From Duganella margarita (GTDB lineage Bacteria; Pseudomonadota; Gammaproteobacteria; Burkholderiales; Burkholderiaceae_D): a DNA stretch of 64,000 nucleotides. Below the pieces are notes generated by a model. It searched no databases, was not told where the DNA came from, and saw only the letters and a list, made by a program, of their open reading frames with translations. The translations under genes were made by a program, and so were the position numbers. Shown piece by piece: positions 16,081 through 24,571 of this stretch. The stretch spans positions 124,001 to 188,000 of the forward strand of contig NZ_WWCS01000011.1 of assembly GCF_009857535.1 (NCBI RefSeq), written 5' to 3'. Position 1 is the stretch's first letter. The number at the start of each line of letters is the position of its first letter.

Positions 16081-18333
16081 TTAGGCGCGGCGGGCTTCCT
16101 GGACGCCGGTGACTTCGGCGATGGAGTTCAAGGCTTTGTGCAGCTGCGCGGTGGCGCCGATTTCGGCCGTGAAGGTCATGCGCGCAAAGCCTTTGGCGCT
16201 TTGCGTGTTGACGCCGATGACGTTGATCTTCTCGCGCGAGAAGACCTCGGAAATGTCGCGCAGCAGCCCCTGGCGGTCATTCGCCAGGATGAAGATGTCG
16301 ACCGGGTAGACCGTGTCCGACACCGCACGTCCCCATTCGGTGACAATGACCCGCTCCGGCGCCTTGGCGCGCATTTCGGCGAAGTTCTTGCACGTTGCGC
16401 GGTGGATCGACACCCCCTTGCCGCGCGTGACGAAACCGACGATGCCGTCCGGCGGCGCCGGCTTGCAGCATTTGGCCAGCTGCGTCATCAGGCCATCCGT
16501 CCCCACCACCAGCACGCCTGACTTGGCGCCCTGCTCCACACTGGACGCCTTGCTCTTGCCGAGGAAGACTTCGTCCACCGGCTCCGCCGGCTCGCCGCTG
16601 TCGTGCAAGGCTTGCTCGATGTGGCGCAAGCTGAATTCATCCTTGCCGACCGACAGGAACAGGTCGTCCACCTTGGCGAAGCCCAGCTTGTTGGCCAGCG
16701 CTTCCAGGTTGACCGCCGTCTTGCCCTCGCGCTGCAAGGTTTTTTCCACCATGGCGCGGCCGTGCGACAGCGTTTCCTGCATGTCGATGGCGTGGAACCA
16801 GGCGCGGATCTTGGAGCGGGTGCGGGTCGCCACCGTGTATTCGTCGCTGAGCCAGTCGCGCGACGGGCCGGCGGTGCCGGGTGCGCCTTTGGCGGTGATG
16901 ATTTCGCAGGTCTGGCCGTTTTTCAGCGGCGTGTTGAGCGGCACCATGATGCCATCCACCCGCGCGCCACGGCAGCGGTGGCCGACGTCGCTGTGCAGGT
17001 GGTAGGCAAAGTCGACCGGCGTGGCGCCGACCGGCAGTTCGATCACGCGCGCTTGCGGCGTCAGCACGAAGATGCGGTCGTCCAGCGCAGCGGCCTTGAG
17101 CTTCTCGACCCACTCGCGCTGCTGCTCTTCCTGCCCAACCACGGCATCGGCGACGTCGGTTTTCCACGCCAGCAGCTGGCGCAGCCAGGCGATTTTTTCG
17201 TCGTACTTCTGGCCCTGGAAGTTGGAGCCGCCCTCTTCCTTGTAGCGCCAGTGCGCGGCCACGCCGTATTCGGCGAAGCTGTGCATTTCCTGGGTGCGGA
17301 TCTGCACTTCCAGCGGCCGGCCGTCTTCCGCCATCACCACCGTGTGCAGCGACTGGTAGCCGTTCGGCTTCGGCCGCGAGATGTAGTCGTCGAATTCTTT
17401 CGGAATCGGCGTCCAGATGTTGTGTACCACACCCAGCACGGTGTAGCAGGTCTTGACGTCGGCCACGATCACGCGGAAGGCGCGCACATCGTACAGGTCG
17501 GTAAAGTCCAGCTCCTTGCCCTTCATCTTGCTCCAGATGGAGTAGATGTGCTTGGGCCGCCCGAACACCTCGGCCTGGATGCCGGCCGACGCCATTTCCG
17601 ACTGCAGGCGCGCAATCGCGTTGGTGACGAAGCCTTCGCGCATCATGCGCTTTTCTTCCAGCATCTTGGCGATGCGCTTGTAGGTTTCCGGCTCGATGAA
17701 GCGGAACGACAGGTCTTCCAGCTCCCACTTCAATTGCCAGATCCCCAGGCGGTTGGCCAGCGGCGCATACAGGTCCAGCGTTTCGCGGCCGTAGGCGGCG
17801 GTGATGTCGTTGAACAGCTTGATGTCGGCAAAGTAGCGCAGCGTGGTCACGCACGACGCCAGCCGCACCAGCACCACCCGCATGTCGGAGGCCATGGCCA
17901 GCAGCATCTTGCGCAGCGTTTCGACTTGCGCCACCGCCATCTGCGCGGCGTTGCGACCGCGGCCCAAGGCGGCGCCGGGATTTTGATTCTGGGTCAGCTC
18001 GCGCAGCCGGATCAGCTGGCGCACGCCGGACACCAGTTCATTGACTTCCGGCCCGAAGCGCGGCTCGATCACGGCCGCCTGCTCGGTGTCGAGCAGGGTC
18101 AGCTCGAACATCAGGCCGGCGAGCCGGGTTTCGAGGTCGGTGCTCAGGGACGACAGCGTGCAGGCGACGCCGACCGCGAAGTCGAGCGCGGCCTGGCCGC
18201 TGCTGCATTGTTTGTCGGCATACGCGGTGCTGGCGAAGTCCAGCGCCGCCAGCATGCGGGCGCTTTCGTCGGGCGTCAGGCCCTGGACCAGTTGCTCCGA
18301 CGTGACGCTGCTGACCGCAGTGGTGGAAACCAT
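16081..18333 (-). CDS. relA: RelA-type (p)ppGpp synthetase
   Basis: This is the stringent-response enzyme that makes (p)ppGpp from GTP/GDP and ATP on stalled ribosomes. It has 750 residues with an N-terminal HD-like region, a synthetase domain, a TGS domain (IFVLTPQARVIELPVGATPV) and C-terminal zinc-finger/ACT regulatory parts. The hydrolase HDxxED motif is gone (GLMFELTLLD at that place). The synthetase site has PIPKEFDDYISRPKPNGYQS, the E-x-D-D signature of monofunctional RelA rather than the R-x-K-D of bifunctional SpoT/Rel. A separate SpoT is therefore expected elsewhere. It lies 7 bp after a RidA gene in an apparent operon. Confidence 0.95.
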   Translation of the reverse strand: MVSTTAVSSVTSEQLVQGLTPDESARMLAALDFASTAYADKQCSSGQAALDFAVGVACTLSSLSTDLETRLAGLMFELTLLDTEQAAVIEPRFGPEVNELVSGVRQLIRLRELTQNQNPGAALGRGRNAAQMAVAQVETLRKMLLAMASDMRVVLVRLASCVTTLRYFADIKLFNDITAAYGRETLDLYAPLANRLGIWQLKWELEDLSFRFIEPETYKRIAKMLEEKRMMREGFVTNAIARLQSEMASAGIQAEVFGRPKHIYSIWSKMKGKELDFTDLYDVRAFRVIVADVKTCYTVLGVVHNIWTPIPKEFDDYISRPKPNGYQSLHTVVMAEDGRPLEVQIRTQEMHSFAEYGVAAHWRYKEEGGSNFQGQKYDEKIAWLRQLLAWKTDVADAVVGQEEQQREWVEKLKAAALDDRIFVLTPQARVIELPVGATPVDFAYHLHSDVGHRCRGARVDGIMVPLNTPLKNGQTCEIITAKGAPGTAGPSRDWLSDEYTVATRTRSKIRAWFHAIDMQETLSHGRAMVEKTLQREGKTAVNLEALANKLGFAKVDDLFLSVGKDEFSLRHIEQALHDSGEPAEPVDEVFLGKSKASSVEQGAKSGVLVVGTDGLMTQLAKCCKPAPPDGIVGFVTRGKGVSIHRATCKNFAEMRAKAPERVIVTEWGRAVSDTVYPVDIFILANDRQGLLRDISEVFSREKINVIGVNTQSAKGFARMTFTAEIGATAQLHKALNSIAEVTGVQEARRA

Positions 18334-18340
18334 GAGACTC

Positions 18341-18691
18341 CTAGCGCTGCGCAGCGACGACGACGATTTCGACCAGCCAGTTAGGATCGGCCAGCTTGGC
18401 TTCGACCGTGGCGCGCGGCGGCGTGTGGCCTTGCGGCACCCAGGCGTCCCACTCCTCGTTCATGCCGGCAAAGTCAGCCAGGTCTTTGATGTAGATCTGG
18501 CAGCTCAGGATGCAGGTCTTGTCGCTGCCGGCCTCGGCCAGCAGGCGGTCGATATGGGCCAGCACTTCGCGCGTCTGGCCGTGGATGTCGGCCGTGGTGT
18601 CTTCGGCGATCTGGCCAGCCAGATAGACGGTGCTGTTGTGTATTGCTACTTCCGACAGGCGTTTGCCTGGGTACAGTCGTTTGATTTCCAT
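18341..18691 (-). CDS. RidA/YjgF-family protein
   Basis: RidA proteins hydrolyse reactive enamine/imine intermediates from pyridoxal-phosphate enzymes. The 116-residue protein has the family core VYLAGQIAEDT, the repeated T-R-E-V-L-A-H-I-D-R-L-L-A-E-A-G helix, and the C-terminal PPRATVEAKLADPNWLVEI, with the conserved active-site Arg followed by acidic residues. It sits between an alpha/beta hydrolase (7 bp upstream) and relA (7 bp downstream), so the three are likely co-transcribed. It could also belong to a RidA subfamily without imine-deaminase activity. Confidence 0.9.
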   Translation of the reverse strand: MEIKRLYPGKRLSEVAIHNSTVYLAGQIAEDTTADIHGQTREVLAHIDRLLAEAGSDKTCILSCQIYIKDLADFAGMNEEWDAWVPQGHTPPRATVEAKLADPNWLVEIVVVAAQR

Positions 18692-18698
18692 AATACTT

Positions 18699-19574
18699 TT
18701 AACCTAACAGGAATTGCTTTGCTATATGAATCTGATCGTCGTGGATAAAGGTCGGCGCGTGGCCGACGTGCGGAATTTCCACCAGTTGCGCCTTCGGTCC
18801 GCGTTCCGTCATCAACTTGGCCGTCTCCGGCGACAGCAGGTCGGAGTCGGCGCCGCGCACCAGCAGCGTCGGGCAGGTGATGGCGTCGTACGCCGCCCAC
18901 AGCATGGCCTGGTCGGCTTCGGCCGATTCCGGCGTGGCCGAGCGGAACGGCAAGGCCAGCCCCATATCGTAATGGCGCACCCACTTGCCGTCCTTGTCTT
19001 GGCGCAAAACATCGGTCGCCAGTTTGTGCCACTCGGCGTCGGTATGCTCGCCGAACGAGACCGAGACGTCGCGCACGAACTTGGCGCCGGCCTCAAAGCT
19101 GTCGAAGCGCAGGTCCTGGCCGATGTAGTCGCCGATGCGCTGCATGGCCTGCGGCGCCAGCACCGGGCCGATGTCGTTGAGTACCAGCTTGCGGATCGGG
19201 TTGCCCGGCAGCGAGGCCAGGCCCATGCCGATCAGGCCGCCCATCGAGGTGCCGAACCAGTCGACCTGCTGATGTTCATCAGGCAGCACGCGCGCCAGCA
19301 AGGTCACGATATCGCTGACATATTGGGGCAGCACGTACAACTGCGGGTTGCGCAGCCAGTCCGAGCGGCCGCGACCGACGATGTCGGGACAAATCACGCG
19401 GTAATCGCCGGCCAGCGCCCGGGCCATATTATCAAAGTCGTCGCCAACGCGGGTCACGCCATGCACGCACAGCAGCACGTTGGGATTGCTCTCGTCGCCC
19501 CATTCCTTGTAGGACATGCGATGCAGGCCGGCCAGCGACAGGCATTGAACAGACTTTATTTTTGGTTCGAGCAT
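18699..19574 (-). CDS. Alpha/beta-fold hydrolase
   Basis: This 291-residue protein has the hydrolase nucleophile elbow G-T-S-M-G (DWFGTSMGGLIGMG), an oxyanion region CVHGVTRVGDDFD with H-G, an acid in LVRGADSDLL and a late histidine in IPHVGHAPTF. It is cytoplasmic, with no signal. It is the first gene of the hydrolase-RidA-relA run, all on the minus strand with 7-bp gaps. The acceptor or ester substrate cannot be told from sequence. Confidence 0.88.
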   Translation of the reverse strand: MLEPKIKSVQCLSLAGLHRMSYKEWGDESNPNVLLCVHGVTRVGDDFDNMARALAGDYRVICPDIVGRGRSDWLRNPQLYVLPQYVSDIVTLLARVLPDEHQQVDWFGTSMGGLIGMGLASLPGNPIRKLVLNDIGPVLAPQAMQRIGDYIGQDLRFDSFEAGAKFVRDVSVSFGEHTDAEWHKLATDVLRQDKDGKWVRHYDMGLALPFRSATPESAEADQAMLWAAYDAITCPTLLVRGADSDLLSPETAKLMTERGPKAQLVEIPHVGHAPTFIHDDQIHIAKQFLLG

Positions 19575-19719
19575 GCGGCTTCCCTTAATGGTTCTTTGAT
19601 CTTATGTGTAAAAATACCATTTTACCGTGTTGCGGTTAATCCCCTAGCGAAGTGTAGCGCAGGGCAGCGTCATTCACCTAGCGTAGGCGGGTGGTGGCTA
19701 CGTAGAAACCCGTATTCCG

Positions 19720-19771
19720 GAGAGATATCACCAGCGCGAATTTGCGGCTTTCCACAATAGTGATATCTCTC
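19720..19771. promoter_or_regulatory. Inverted repeats upstream of dctA, probable operator
   Basis: GAGAGATATCAC (19720-19731) is repeated in perfect inverse as GTGATATCTCTC (19760-19771), with 28 bp between. A second, overlapping dyad, TCTCT-CGCGCTG-AGAGA, follows at 19766-19782. These sit 48-99 bp before the dctA GTG/ATG region and are the strongest dyads in the 244-bp gap. No -24/-12 sigma-54 element was recognised. Confidence 0.55.
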
Positions 19772-19818
19772 GCGCTGAGAGATGATGCACTCCTCACAGA
19801 AACACACGAGGAGACCCC

Positions 19819-21123
19819 GTGAAAAAACCATTCTATAAAGTCTTATACGTCCAGGTGCTGTTCGCCATCGCCTGCGGCATCCTGCTGGGCTTGTTCTACC
19901 CGGACAGCGGCGTTGCCATGAAACCCCTGGGCGACGGCTTCATCAAGCTGATCAAAATGATCATCGCCCCGGTGATCTTCTGTACCGTGGTCTCCGGCAT
20001 CGCCGGTATGCAGGACGTGAAGAAAATCGGCCGCGTGGGCGGTAAGGCCCTGCTGTACTTCGAGGTGATCTCCACCTTCGCACTGGTGATCGGCCTGTTC
20101 GTCGCCAACCTGGTCAAGCCAGGCGCCGGCTTCAACGCCACCGCCGCCACGCTGGACACCAAGGCCATCGAGCAATACACCACCAAGGCGCACCCGCTGA
20201 CCACCACAGAGTTCCTGATGAATATCATCCCGAACACGGTTGTGGACGCCTTCGCCAAGGGCGACATCCTGCAAGTGCTGCTGATCGCCATCCTGTTCGG
20301 TTTCGCCATCTCCCTGCTGGGTGAGCGCGGCAAGCCGCTGGTCAAGCTGATCGATGACGCGGCGCACGCCGTGTTCGGCGTGGTCAACATCGTCATGAAA
20401 GTTGCACCGATCGGCGCGTTTGGCGCCATGGCCTTCACCATCGGCAAATACGGCATCAAATCGCTGCTGCCGCTGGCCACGCTGATGGGCTGCTTCTACG
20501 CCACCTGCGCCATCTTCGTGATCGTGGTACTGGGCACCGTGGCACGCCTGACCGGCTTCTCGATCGGCCGCTTCATCCTGTACATCAAGGAAGAACTGCT
20601 GATCGTGCTGGGCACCAGCTCGTCGGAATCGGCACTGCCATCGCTGATGCGCAAACTGGAACGCCTGGGCTGCTCCAAATCGGTGGTCGGCCTGGTGGTC
20701 CCGACCGGCTACTCGTTCAACCTGGACGGCACCAACATCTACATGACCATGGCCGCCCTGTTCGTTGCGCAAGCCACCAACACCGAGCTGACCCTGCTGC
20801 AAGAACTGACCATCCTCGGCGTCGCGATGCTGACCTCGAAAGGCGCATCGGGCATTACCGGCGCCGGCTTCATCACGCTGGCCGCCACCCTGCACGTGGT
20901 ACCGGACATTCCGGTGGCCGGCATGGCGCTGATCCTGGGCATCGACCGCTTCATGTCGGAATGCCGCGCGCTGACCAACTTCATCGGTAACGGCGTTGCC
21001 GCCGTGGTGGTCTCGCACTGGGAAAAAGAGCTGAACCACGACACCATGAAAGCCGAACTGGCCAATCCAGGCTCGACCGTACCGGTGTCCGACCTGGAAC
21101 CGCTGGAGCCGGTACGCGCCTAA
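19819..21123 (+). CDS. dctA: C4-dicarboxylate:cation symporter (DctA)
   Basis: DctA takes up succinate, fumarate and malate across the inner membrane with sodium or protons. The 434 residues match the DAACS family. The signature serine-rich re-entrant loop [20 protein letters not shown] and the [20 protein letters not shown] motif are intact, as is [18 protein letters not shown] in the second hairpin. The start follows GAGGAGACCCC, a good ribosome site. It is a stand-alone gene: no DctB/DctD pair is adjacent, but strong dyads precede it. A clear terminator follows at 21143. Confidence 0.96.
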   Translation: MKKPFYKVLYVQVLFAIACGILLGLFYPDSGVAMKPLGDGFIKLIKMIIAPVIFCTVVSGIAGMQDVKKIGRVGGKALLYFEVISTFALVIGLFVANLVKPGAGFNATAATLDTKAIEQYTTKAHPLTTTEFLMNIIPNTVVDAFAKGDILQVLLIAILFGFAISLLGERGKPLVKLIDDAAHAVFGVVNIVMKVAPIGAFGAMAFTIGKYGIKSLLPLATLMGCFYATCAIFVIVVLGTVARLTGFSIGRFILYIKEELLIVLGTSSSESALPSLMRKLERLGCSKSVVGLVVPTGYSFNLDGTNIYMTMAALFVAQATNTELTLLQELTILGVAMLTSKGASGITGAGFITLAATLHVVPDIPVAGMALILGIDRFMSECRALTNFIGNGVAAVVVSHWEKELNHDTMKAELANPGSTVPVSDLEPLEPVRA

Positions 21124-21142
21124 GCGTTCCCGTTCCCGCCTG

Positions 21143-21182
21143 ACGCCCCGCCCGGCCCACGCCGCGCGGGGCGTTTTTCTTT
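21143..21182 (+). terminator. Intrinsic terminator of dctA
   Basis: ACGCCCCGC, a 14-base loop, GCGGGGCGT, then TTTTCTTT. It starts 20 bp after the dctA stop. Confidence 0.85.
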
Positions 21183-21259
21183 GGCGCGTGTTTTCAATTG
21201 AATCACACTTGCCCGCCCCGGCCGAATCAGGTGTAATGCGCGACGAAAAGGAACCAGTC

Positions 21260-21757
21260 ATGAAACAGTCGTCGATATTGGTGTTGTGCGGGGTGGCGTT
21301 GGCCACCAGCCTGCCCGCTTTCGCAGCACAACCATGCACGCCGCCCGATCCGGCCATTCTGCAAGCTACCTGGCAAGAGTTCCGTACCGCCATGCTGCAA
21401 GGCCAGCCCGAGCAGGTGGCGCGCTACTACAAATTTCCCGTCACACTGCTGCCGCCGATGGATGGCACCGCGCCGCTGAAAATCAGTAGAGCGGCCTTCC
21501 TCAAGAATTACGGTGAACTGTTCCAGCAAAATCCGGCCGGTGAAGAAGTCAGCGTGCTGACCGATATGAAAAAAAGCACCGGCAAAGAATACATTCGGCA
21601 AATGCGGTTCGACGACAGCAAATGCGCCTACGTTTCCTCGACGCGGATCGAAGACTACAACTTCGTCTACGATAAAAAGATTGGCTGGAAAATCGAATCG
21701 CTGTTCTACGGCAGCAATGACCTCGAACTCGCCAAGTCGTCCGGACTGGATCGCTGA
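21260..21757 (+). CDS. Secreted protein of unknown function
   Basis: I do not recognise a named family. The ATG at 21260 follows AAAAGGAACCAGTC and begins a clear Sec signal peptide (MKQSSILVLCGVALATSLPA, cut after AFA), so the longer reading from 21188 is rejected. The mature part is about 143 residues. It has a helical start (ILQATWQEFRTAMLQGQPEQ), an extended region (YYKFPVTLLPPMDG), and a compact C-terminal half with KIGWKIESLFYGS, which resembles NTF2-like/DUF4440-type folds. Its stop overlaps the next gene's ATG by one base (TGATG), so the two are coupled. Confidence 0.72.
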   Translation: MKQSSILVLCGVALATSLPAFAAQPCTPPDPAILQATWQEFRTAMLQGQPEQVARYYKFPVTLLPPMDGTAPLKISRAAFLKNYGELFQQNPAGEEVSVLTDMKKSTGKEYIRQMRFDDSKCAYVSSTRIEDYNFVYDKKIGWKIESLFYGSNDLELAKSSGLDR

Positions 21758-22272
21758 TGAAGGCCGCGATCCTCTGCCTGGTGACGCTGACCGCCGCACA
21801 GCCAAGCTGCGCCGCGCAGGACGTGGCCAACTACCTTGCCATGCGCGGCTGGACTGCCTACGACAGCAAAGCCAAACTCACCATGCCGGCGCAGGACATC
21901 GCCCCGGTCATGTACTACAGCAAAGGCAGCAAGGTCCCCAGCTGCGGTCTGCTGAGCGGCCCAGCCAGCGCACCGAAATTCATCGACATCCTGGCGTCAG
22001 AGCCGGGCGAACAATATCCGCACTGCCCAAGCATTAACGACGCCGCCGCCTTCAAACTCGCCGGCAAGGACTATCTGGTGTTTGAATATACCGACCAGGA
22101 CAGCCGCAACGAAACATACGAGCAATTCTTCTACGTCTATAAAAACAGCGCCGGCGACTACGTGGCGGACGAACGGCTCAATGAACAAGTAGGCGCGGCG
22201 GCCAGTCCCGGCAAAACCCGCAAAGCGTCCGAAGGGATCGGCTTGGCGCGCAAGCATGCCTTGGAACGCTAA
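21757..22272 (+). CDS. Small secreted protein of unknown function
   Basis: This 171-residue protein has a signal peptide (MKAAILCLVTLTAAQPSCAA) and a mature domain with two cysteines (VPSCGLLSG and QYPHCPSIND) that could form a disulfide. The central region AGKDYLVFEYTDQDSRNETY followed by QFFYVYKNSAGDYVADE reads as an antiparallel beta-sheet. It is translationally coupled to the upstream secreted protein. It may work with that partner in the periplasm, but no function can be assigned. Confidence 0.68.
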   Translation: MKAAILCLVTLTAAQPSCAAQDVANYLAMRGWTAYDSKAKLTMPAQDIAPVMYYSKGSKVPSCGLLSGPASAPKFIDILASEPGEQYPHCPSINDAAAFKLAGKDYLVFEYTDQDSRNETYEQFFYVYKNSAGDYVADERLNEQVGAAASPGKTRKASEGIGLARKHALER

Positions 22273-22279
22273 CCAAGAT

Positions 22280-22738
22280 TTATTGGGGCTGCTCAGTAAG
22301 TTTAATCGGATGTGCGGGGTTGTAGGGAACGACTGAGGTGACGACTACGCGTACTTCGTCGTTTGGAAAAAAATGGATGTAAATGCTACCCGTCGTGTCA
22401 TACCTTTCAACGTCCACGACTTTTTCTTTGACAACATGCGTGTGTCCCTCTGGCATGTCCCAGCGGACTCTGACTTTCATCCCGGCGTACCAAATACGAG
22501 GAATCTTTGCGCAGCAAATGTTGGCCACGCCTGCGCCCCACCGATCCATTCCCCCTCCCCCGGCTCCGTCGACTGAAGCAGAGTAAATAAAATTTCCTGT
22601 GTGATTGACAATACCAATTTGCGCCGGCGCGCTATCTGTCGCTTGTGTCTGTGTGCTAGTTGACGTGCATCCAACGATAACTACGGTTAAAATTGTGGGG
22701 ATTAGAAGCGAAAATGGTTTGTAAAACATTGCACTCAT
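22280..22738 (-). CDS. DUF3304 lipoprotein (short type), putative T6SS lipase immunity protein
   Basis: The protein has 152 residues, with a lipoprotein signal ending V-I-V-G-C and a mature DUF3304 domain. Its core is IGIVNHTGNFIYSASVDGAG, a G-rich loop, NICCAKIPRIW, KVRVRWDMPEG and FFPNDEVRVVV. The paired cysteines of ICC are shared by all copies in this window. DUF3304 genes neighbour Tle lipases in other T6SS loci; an immunity role here is inference from that context. Its ATG overlaps the stop of the upstream long-type gene (ATGA). It is the last gene of the minus-strand array; GC content is lower than in the flanks. Confidence 0.82.
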   Translation of the reverse strand: MSAMFYKPFSLLIPTILTVVIVGCTSTSTQTQATDSAPAQIGIVNHTGNFIYSASVDGAGGGGMDRWGAGVANICCAKIPRIWYAGMKVRVRWDMPEGHTHVVKEKVVDVERYDTTGSIYIHFFPNDEVRVVVTSVVPYNPAHPIKLTEQPQ

Positions 22739-23478
22739 GGCGTATTTTCCTGCATCAAGCGTATCCGTTTTTTTGTGTCCTCGATTGCCTTTTTCAGCTC
22801 CTCCACTTCCTCGGGGTCCGCTTTAGCGGCTTCATTTTTAAGTGCTTTTTCCATGGCTGCCAGCATACCCATTTGGGTATTCAATCGATCAGCGCGGACC
22901 TTCGCGATGTAACTTCCAGATGGCACTGGAGAACCTTTAACTCGCCCAGGCCATTCTGGGCGGCTCGGACCGAAGTTGGATACGACAGCTTCTGCGCGGC
23001 CGTCTTCATGCATCGTTAGCCAGATGTCACCTGCAATACCCTCCGGATATGGGGGAACATCAACTAATTGCTTATGCCACGTCTGATCGGGATAAAAGTT
23101 GTATTCCACAATCACTTGGTAACCGGGATGCCATTCTGGGGGAATGCCAAAGCAACAAATGGTGCCGCCCATGCTGTAGGGATTGAGCGAATCGCCACCG
23201 CCGTGATTGGACCGGTTCAGCGGATCGACCACACTCAGCGCCACTTCCTTCCCAGAATAATTGATCGACCTCACTGACGCCCCCAAGGACTTCGGCTTGG
23301 CCGTCTGAACTGATGCGCAGGACGCGAGCAGAATCGTTATACACACTGCCAGCAAATTGTAGCGAAAAATGGCAGCAATTACACGGGAAGCCATGCCGAT
23401 ATTCGATTGCCTGTTGGAGGACGGTTTGAGAAAAATATCTACAAGATGTGGTGCGTCTGTTTGGGTGGCTGCAATCAT
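22735..23478 (-). CDS. DUF3304 protein (long type), putative T6SS lipase immunity protein
   Basis: This 247-residue protein starts with about 28 polar residues, then a hydrophobic segment with lipobox L-A-S-C, a DUF3304-like domain (SVRSINYSGKEVALSVVDPL, GGTICCFGIPPEWHPGYQV, DIWLTMHEDGRAEAVVSNFG) and a charged C-terminal coiled coil (EEVEELKKAIEDTKKRI). The ATG at 23478 follows CGGAG at good spacing; an internal ATG at 23394 would give a more ordinary signal peptide. About 380 bp (22951-23328) is almost identical to 23734-24111 in the neighbouring paralogue, so the pair arose by recent duplication or gene conversion. Confidence 0.78.
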   Translation of the reverse strand: MIAATQTDAPHLVDIFLKPSSNRQSNIGMASRVIAAIFRYNLLAVCITILLASCASVQTAKPKSLGASVRSINYSGKEVALSVVDPLNRSNHGGGDSLNPYSMGGTICCFGIPPEWHPGYQVIVEYNFYPDQTWHKQLVDVPPYPEGIAGDIWLTMHEDGRAEAVVSNFGPSRPEWPGRVKGSPVPSGSYIAKVRADRLNTQMGMLAAMEKALKNEAAKADPEEVEELKKAIEDTKKRIRLMQENTP

Positions 23479-23499
23479 GATGAACTCCGTTTGCCGCCC

Positions 23500-24249
23500 C
23501 TAGTTTCCTGGCTTTTCAGGAAAGGGCATCGCCTCTTCCATTTGACGAATTTGCTCTTTTGTATGTTCAATAGATGATTTCAGTCTGGCGACTTGCTCCG
23601 GGGAGCGCTCAGTCCCATCTAACAAACCGTCTTCCATCTTCTTTAGAATGCCTTTTTGGTTAGCCAACCATTTATTTTTTATTATTTCTGTGTATTCAGC
23701 TGACTGCACTGGTAGGGCCTTTACACGCCCTGGCCATTCTGGGCGGGTGGGACCGAAGTTGGATACAACAGCTTCTGCCCGGCCGTCTTCATGCATAGTT
23801 AGCCAGATATCACCCGCAATACCTTCCGGATATGGAGGAACATCAAGTAATTGCTTATGCCACGTCTGATCTGGATAAAAGTTGTATTCCACAATCACTT
23901 GGTAACCAGGATGCCATTCTGGAGGAATGCCAAAGCAACAAATGGTGCCGCCCATGCTGTAGGGATTGAGCGAATCACCACCTCCATGATTGGACCGGTT
24001 CAGCGGATCCACTACACTCAGCGCCACTTCCTTCCCAGAATAATTGATCGACCTCACTGACGCCCCCAAGGACTTCGGCTTGGCCATCTGAACTGATGCG
24101 CAGGACGCGAGCAGAGCCACCATACTCACTGCCAGAAAAATGGCAGCACTTGCGCAGGGAGTCCTGACGATATTCGATTGTTTGCTGGGTGAAGGCTTGA
24201 GAAAAACACCTACAGGATATGGTGGGTCTGTTGGGATGGCTGCAGTCAT
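23500..24249 (-). CDS. DUF3304 protein (long type), duplicate of the downstream gene
   Basis: It has 249 residues and is laid out as the gene at 22735-23478: a polar N-terminal extension containing VFLKPSPSKQSNI, a hydrophobic segment ending L-A-S-C, the DUF3304-like core with GGTICCFGIPPEWHPGYQV, and a C-terminal coiled coil that is different in sequence (QVARLKSSIEHTKEQIRQME). The core is nearly identical to the neighbour while both ends have diverged. This points to conversion of the centre or selection on the ends. No strong ribosome site precedes the ATG. The predicted location is the inner or outer membrane facing the periplasm. Confidence 0.77.
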   Translation of the reverse strand: MTAAIPTDPPYPVGVFLKPSPSKQSNIVRTPCASAAIFLAVSMVALLASCASVQMAKPKSLGASVRSINYSGKEVALSVVDPLNRSNHGGGDSLNPYSMGGTICCFGIPPEWHPGYQVIVEYNFYPDQTWHKQLLDVPPYPEGIAGDIWLTMHEDGRAEAVVSNFGPTRPEWPGRVKALPVQSAEYTEIIKNKWLANQKGILKKMEDGLLDGTERSPEQVARLKSSIEHTKEQIRQMEEAMPFPEKPGN

Positions 24250-24264
24250 GAATTCGATTCGGCC

Positions 24265-24555
24265 TTAATTATCTGGATGCTCAGAATAAGAAATTGGATG
24301 TGCGGAATTTCCCGGGCCGACCCGACTAACGACTACCCGTACCTCATCATTAGGGAAGAAATGCATACATATGCTTCCTGGCTCGCTATATTTTTCGACT
24401 TCCACTAGCTTATCTTTTACGATGTGCTGGTGCCCTTGTGGCATATCCCACCTCACCAGTACCTTCATCCCGGGATGCCAAACATAAGGTATAGAAGTGC
24501 AACAAATGTTTGCCATACCCGCTCCCCAGCGCGACATCGAACCACCGCTAGCGCC
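24265..24555 (-). pseudogene. 5'-truncated DUF3304 lipoprotein remnant (short type)
   Basis: The frame matches the C-terminal two thirds of the short DUF3304 family (SMSRWGAGMANICCTSIPYV, KVLVRWDMPQG, FFPNDEVRVVVSR) but has no signal peptide. Upstream, the homologous reading D-G-A-S-G-G-S runs straight into an in-frame TGA at about 24564. The break lies only some 16 bp past the stop of the next intact paralogue. An internal ATG could give a 90-residue protein, but without export it would not reach the periplasm. It looks like the product of unequal recombination in the array. Confidence 0.75.
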
Positions 24556-24571
24556 ATCAAATCATAATTTT

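Noticed and set aside
19600-19818. Sigma-54 promoter for dctA
   Set aside because: No TGGCAC-N5-TTGC type element was found in the upstream region on the coding strand.
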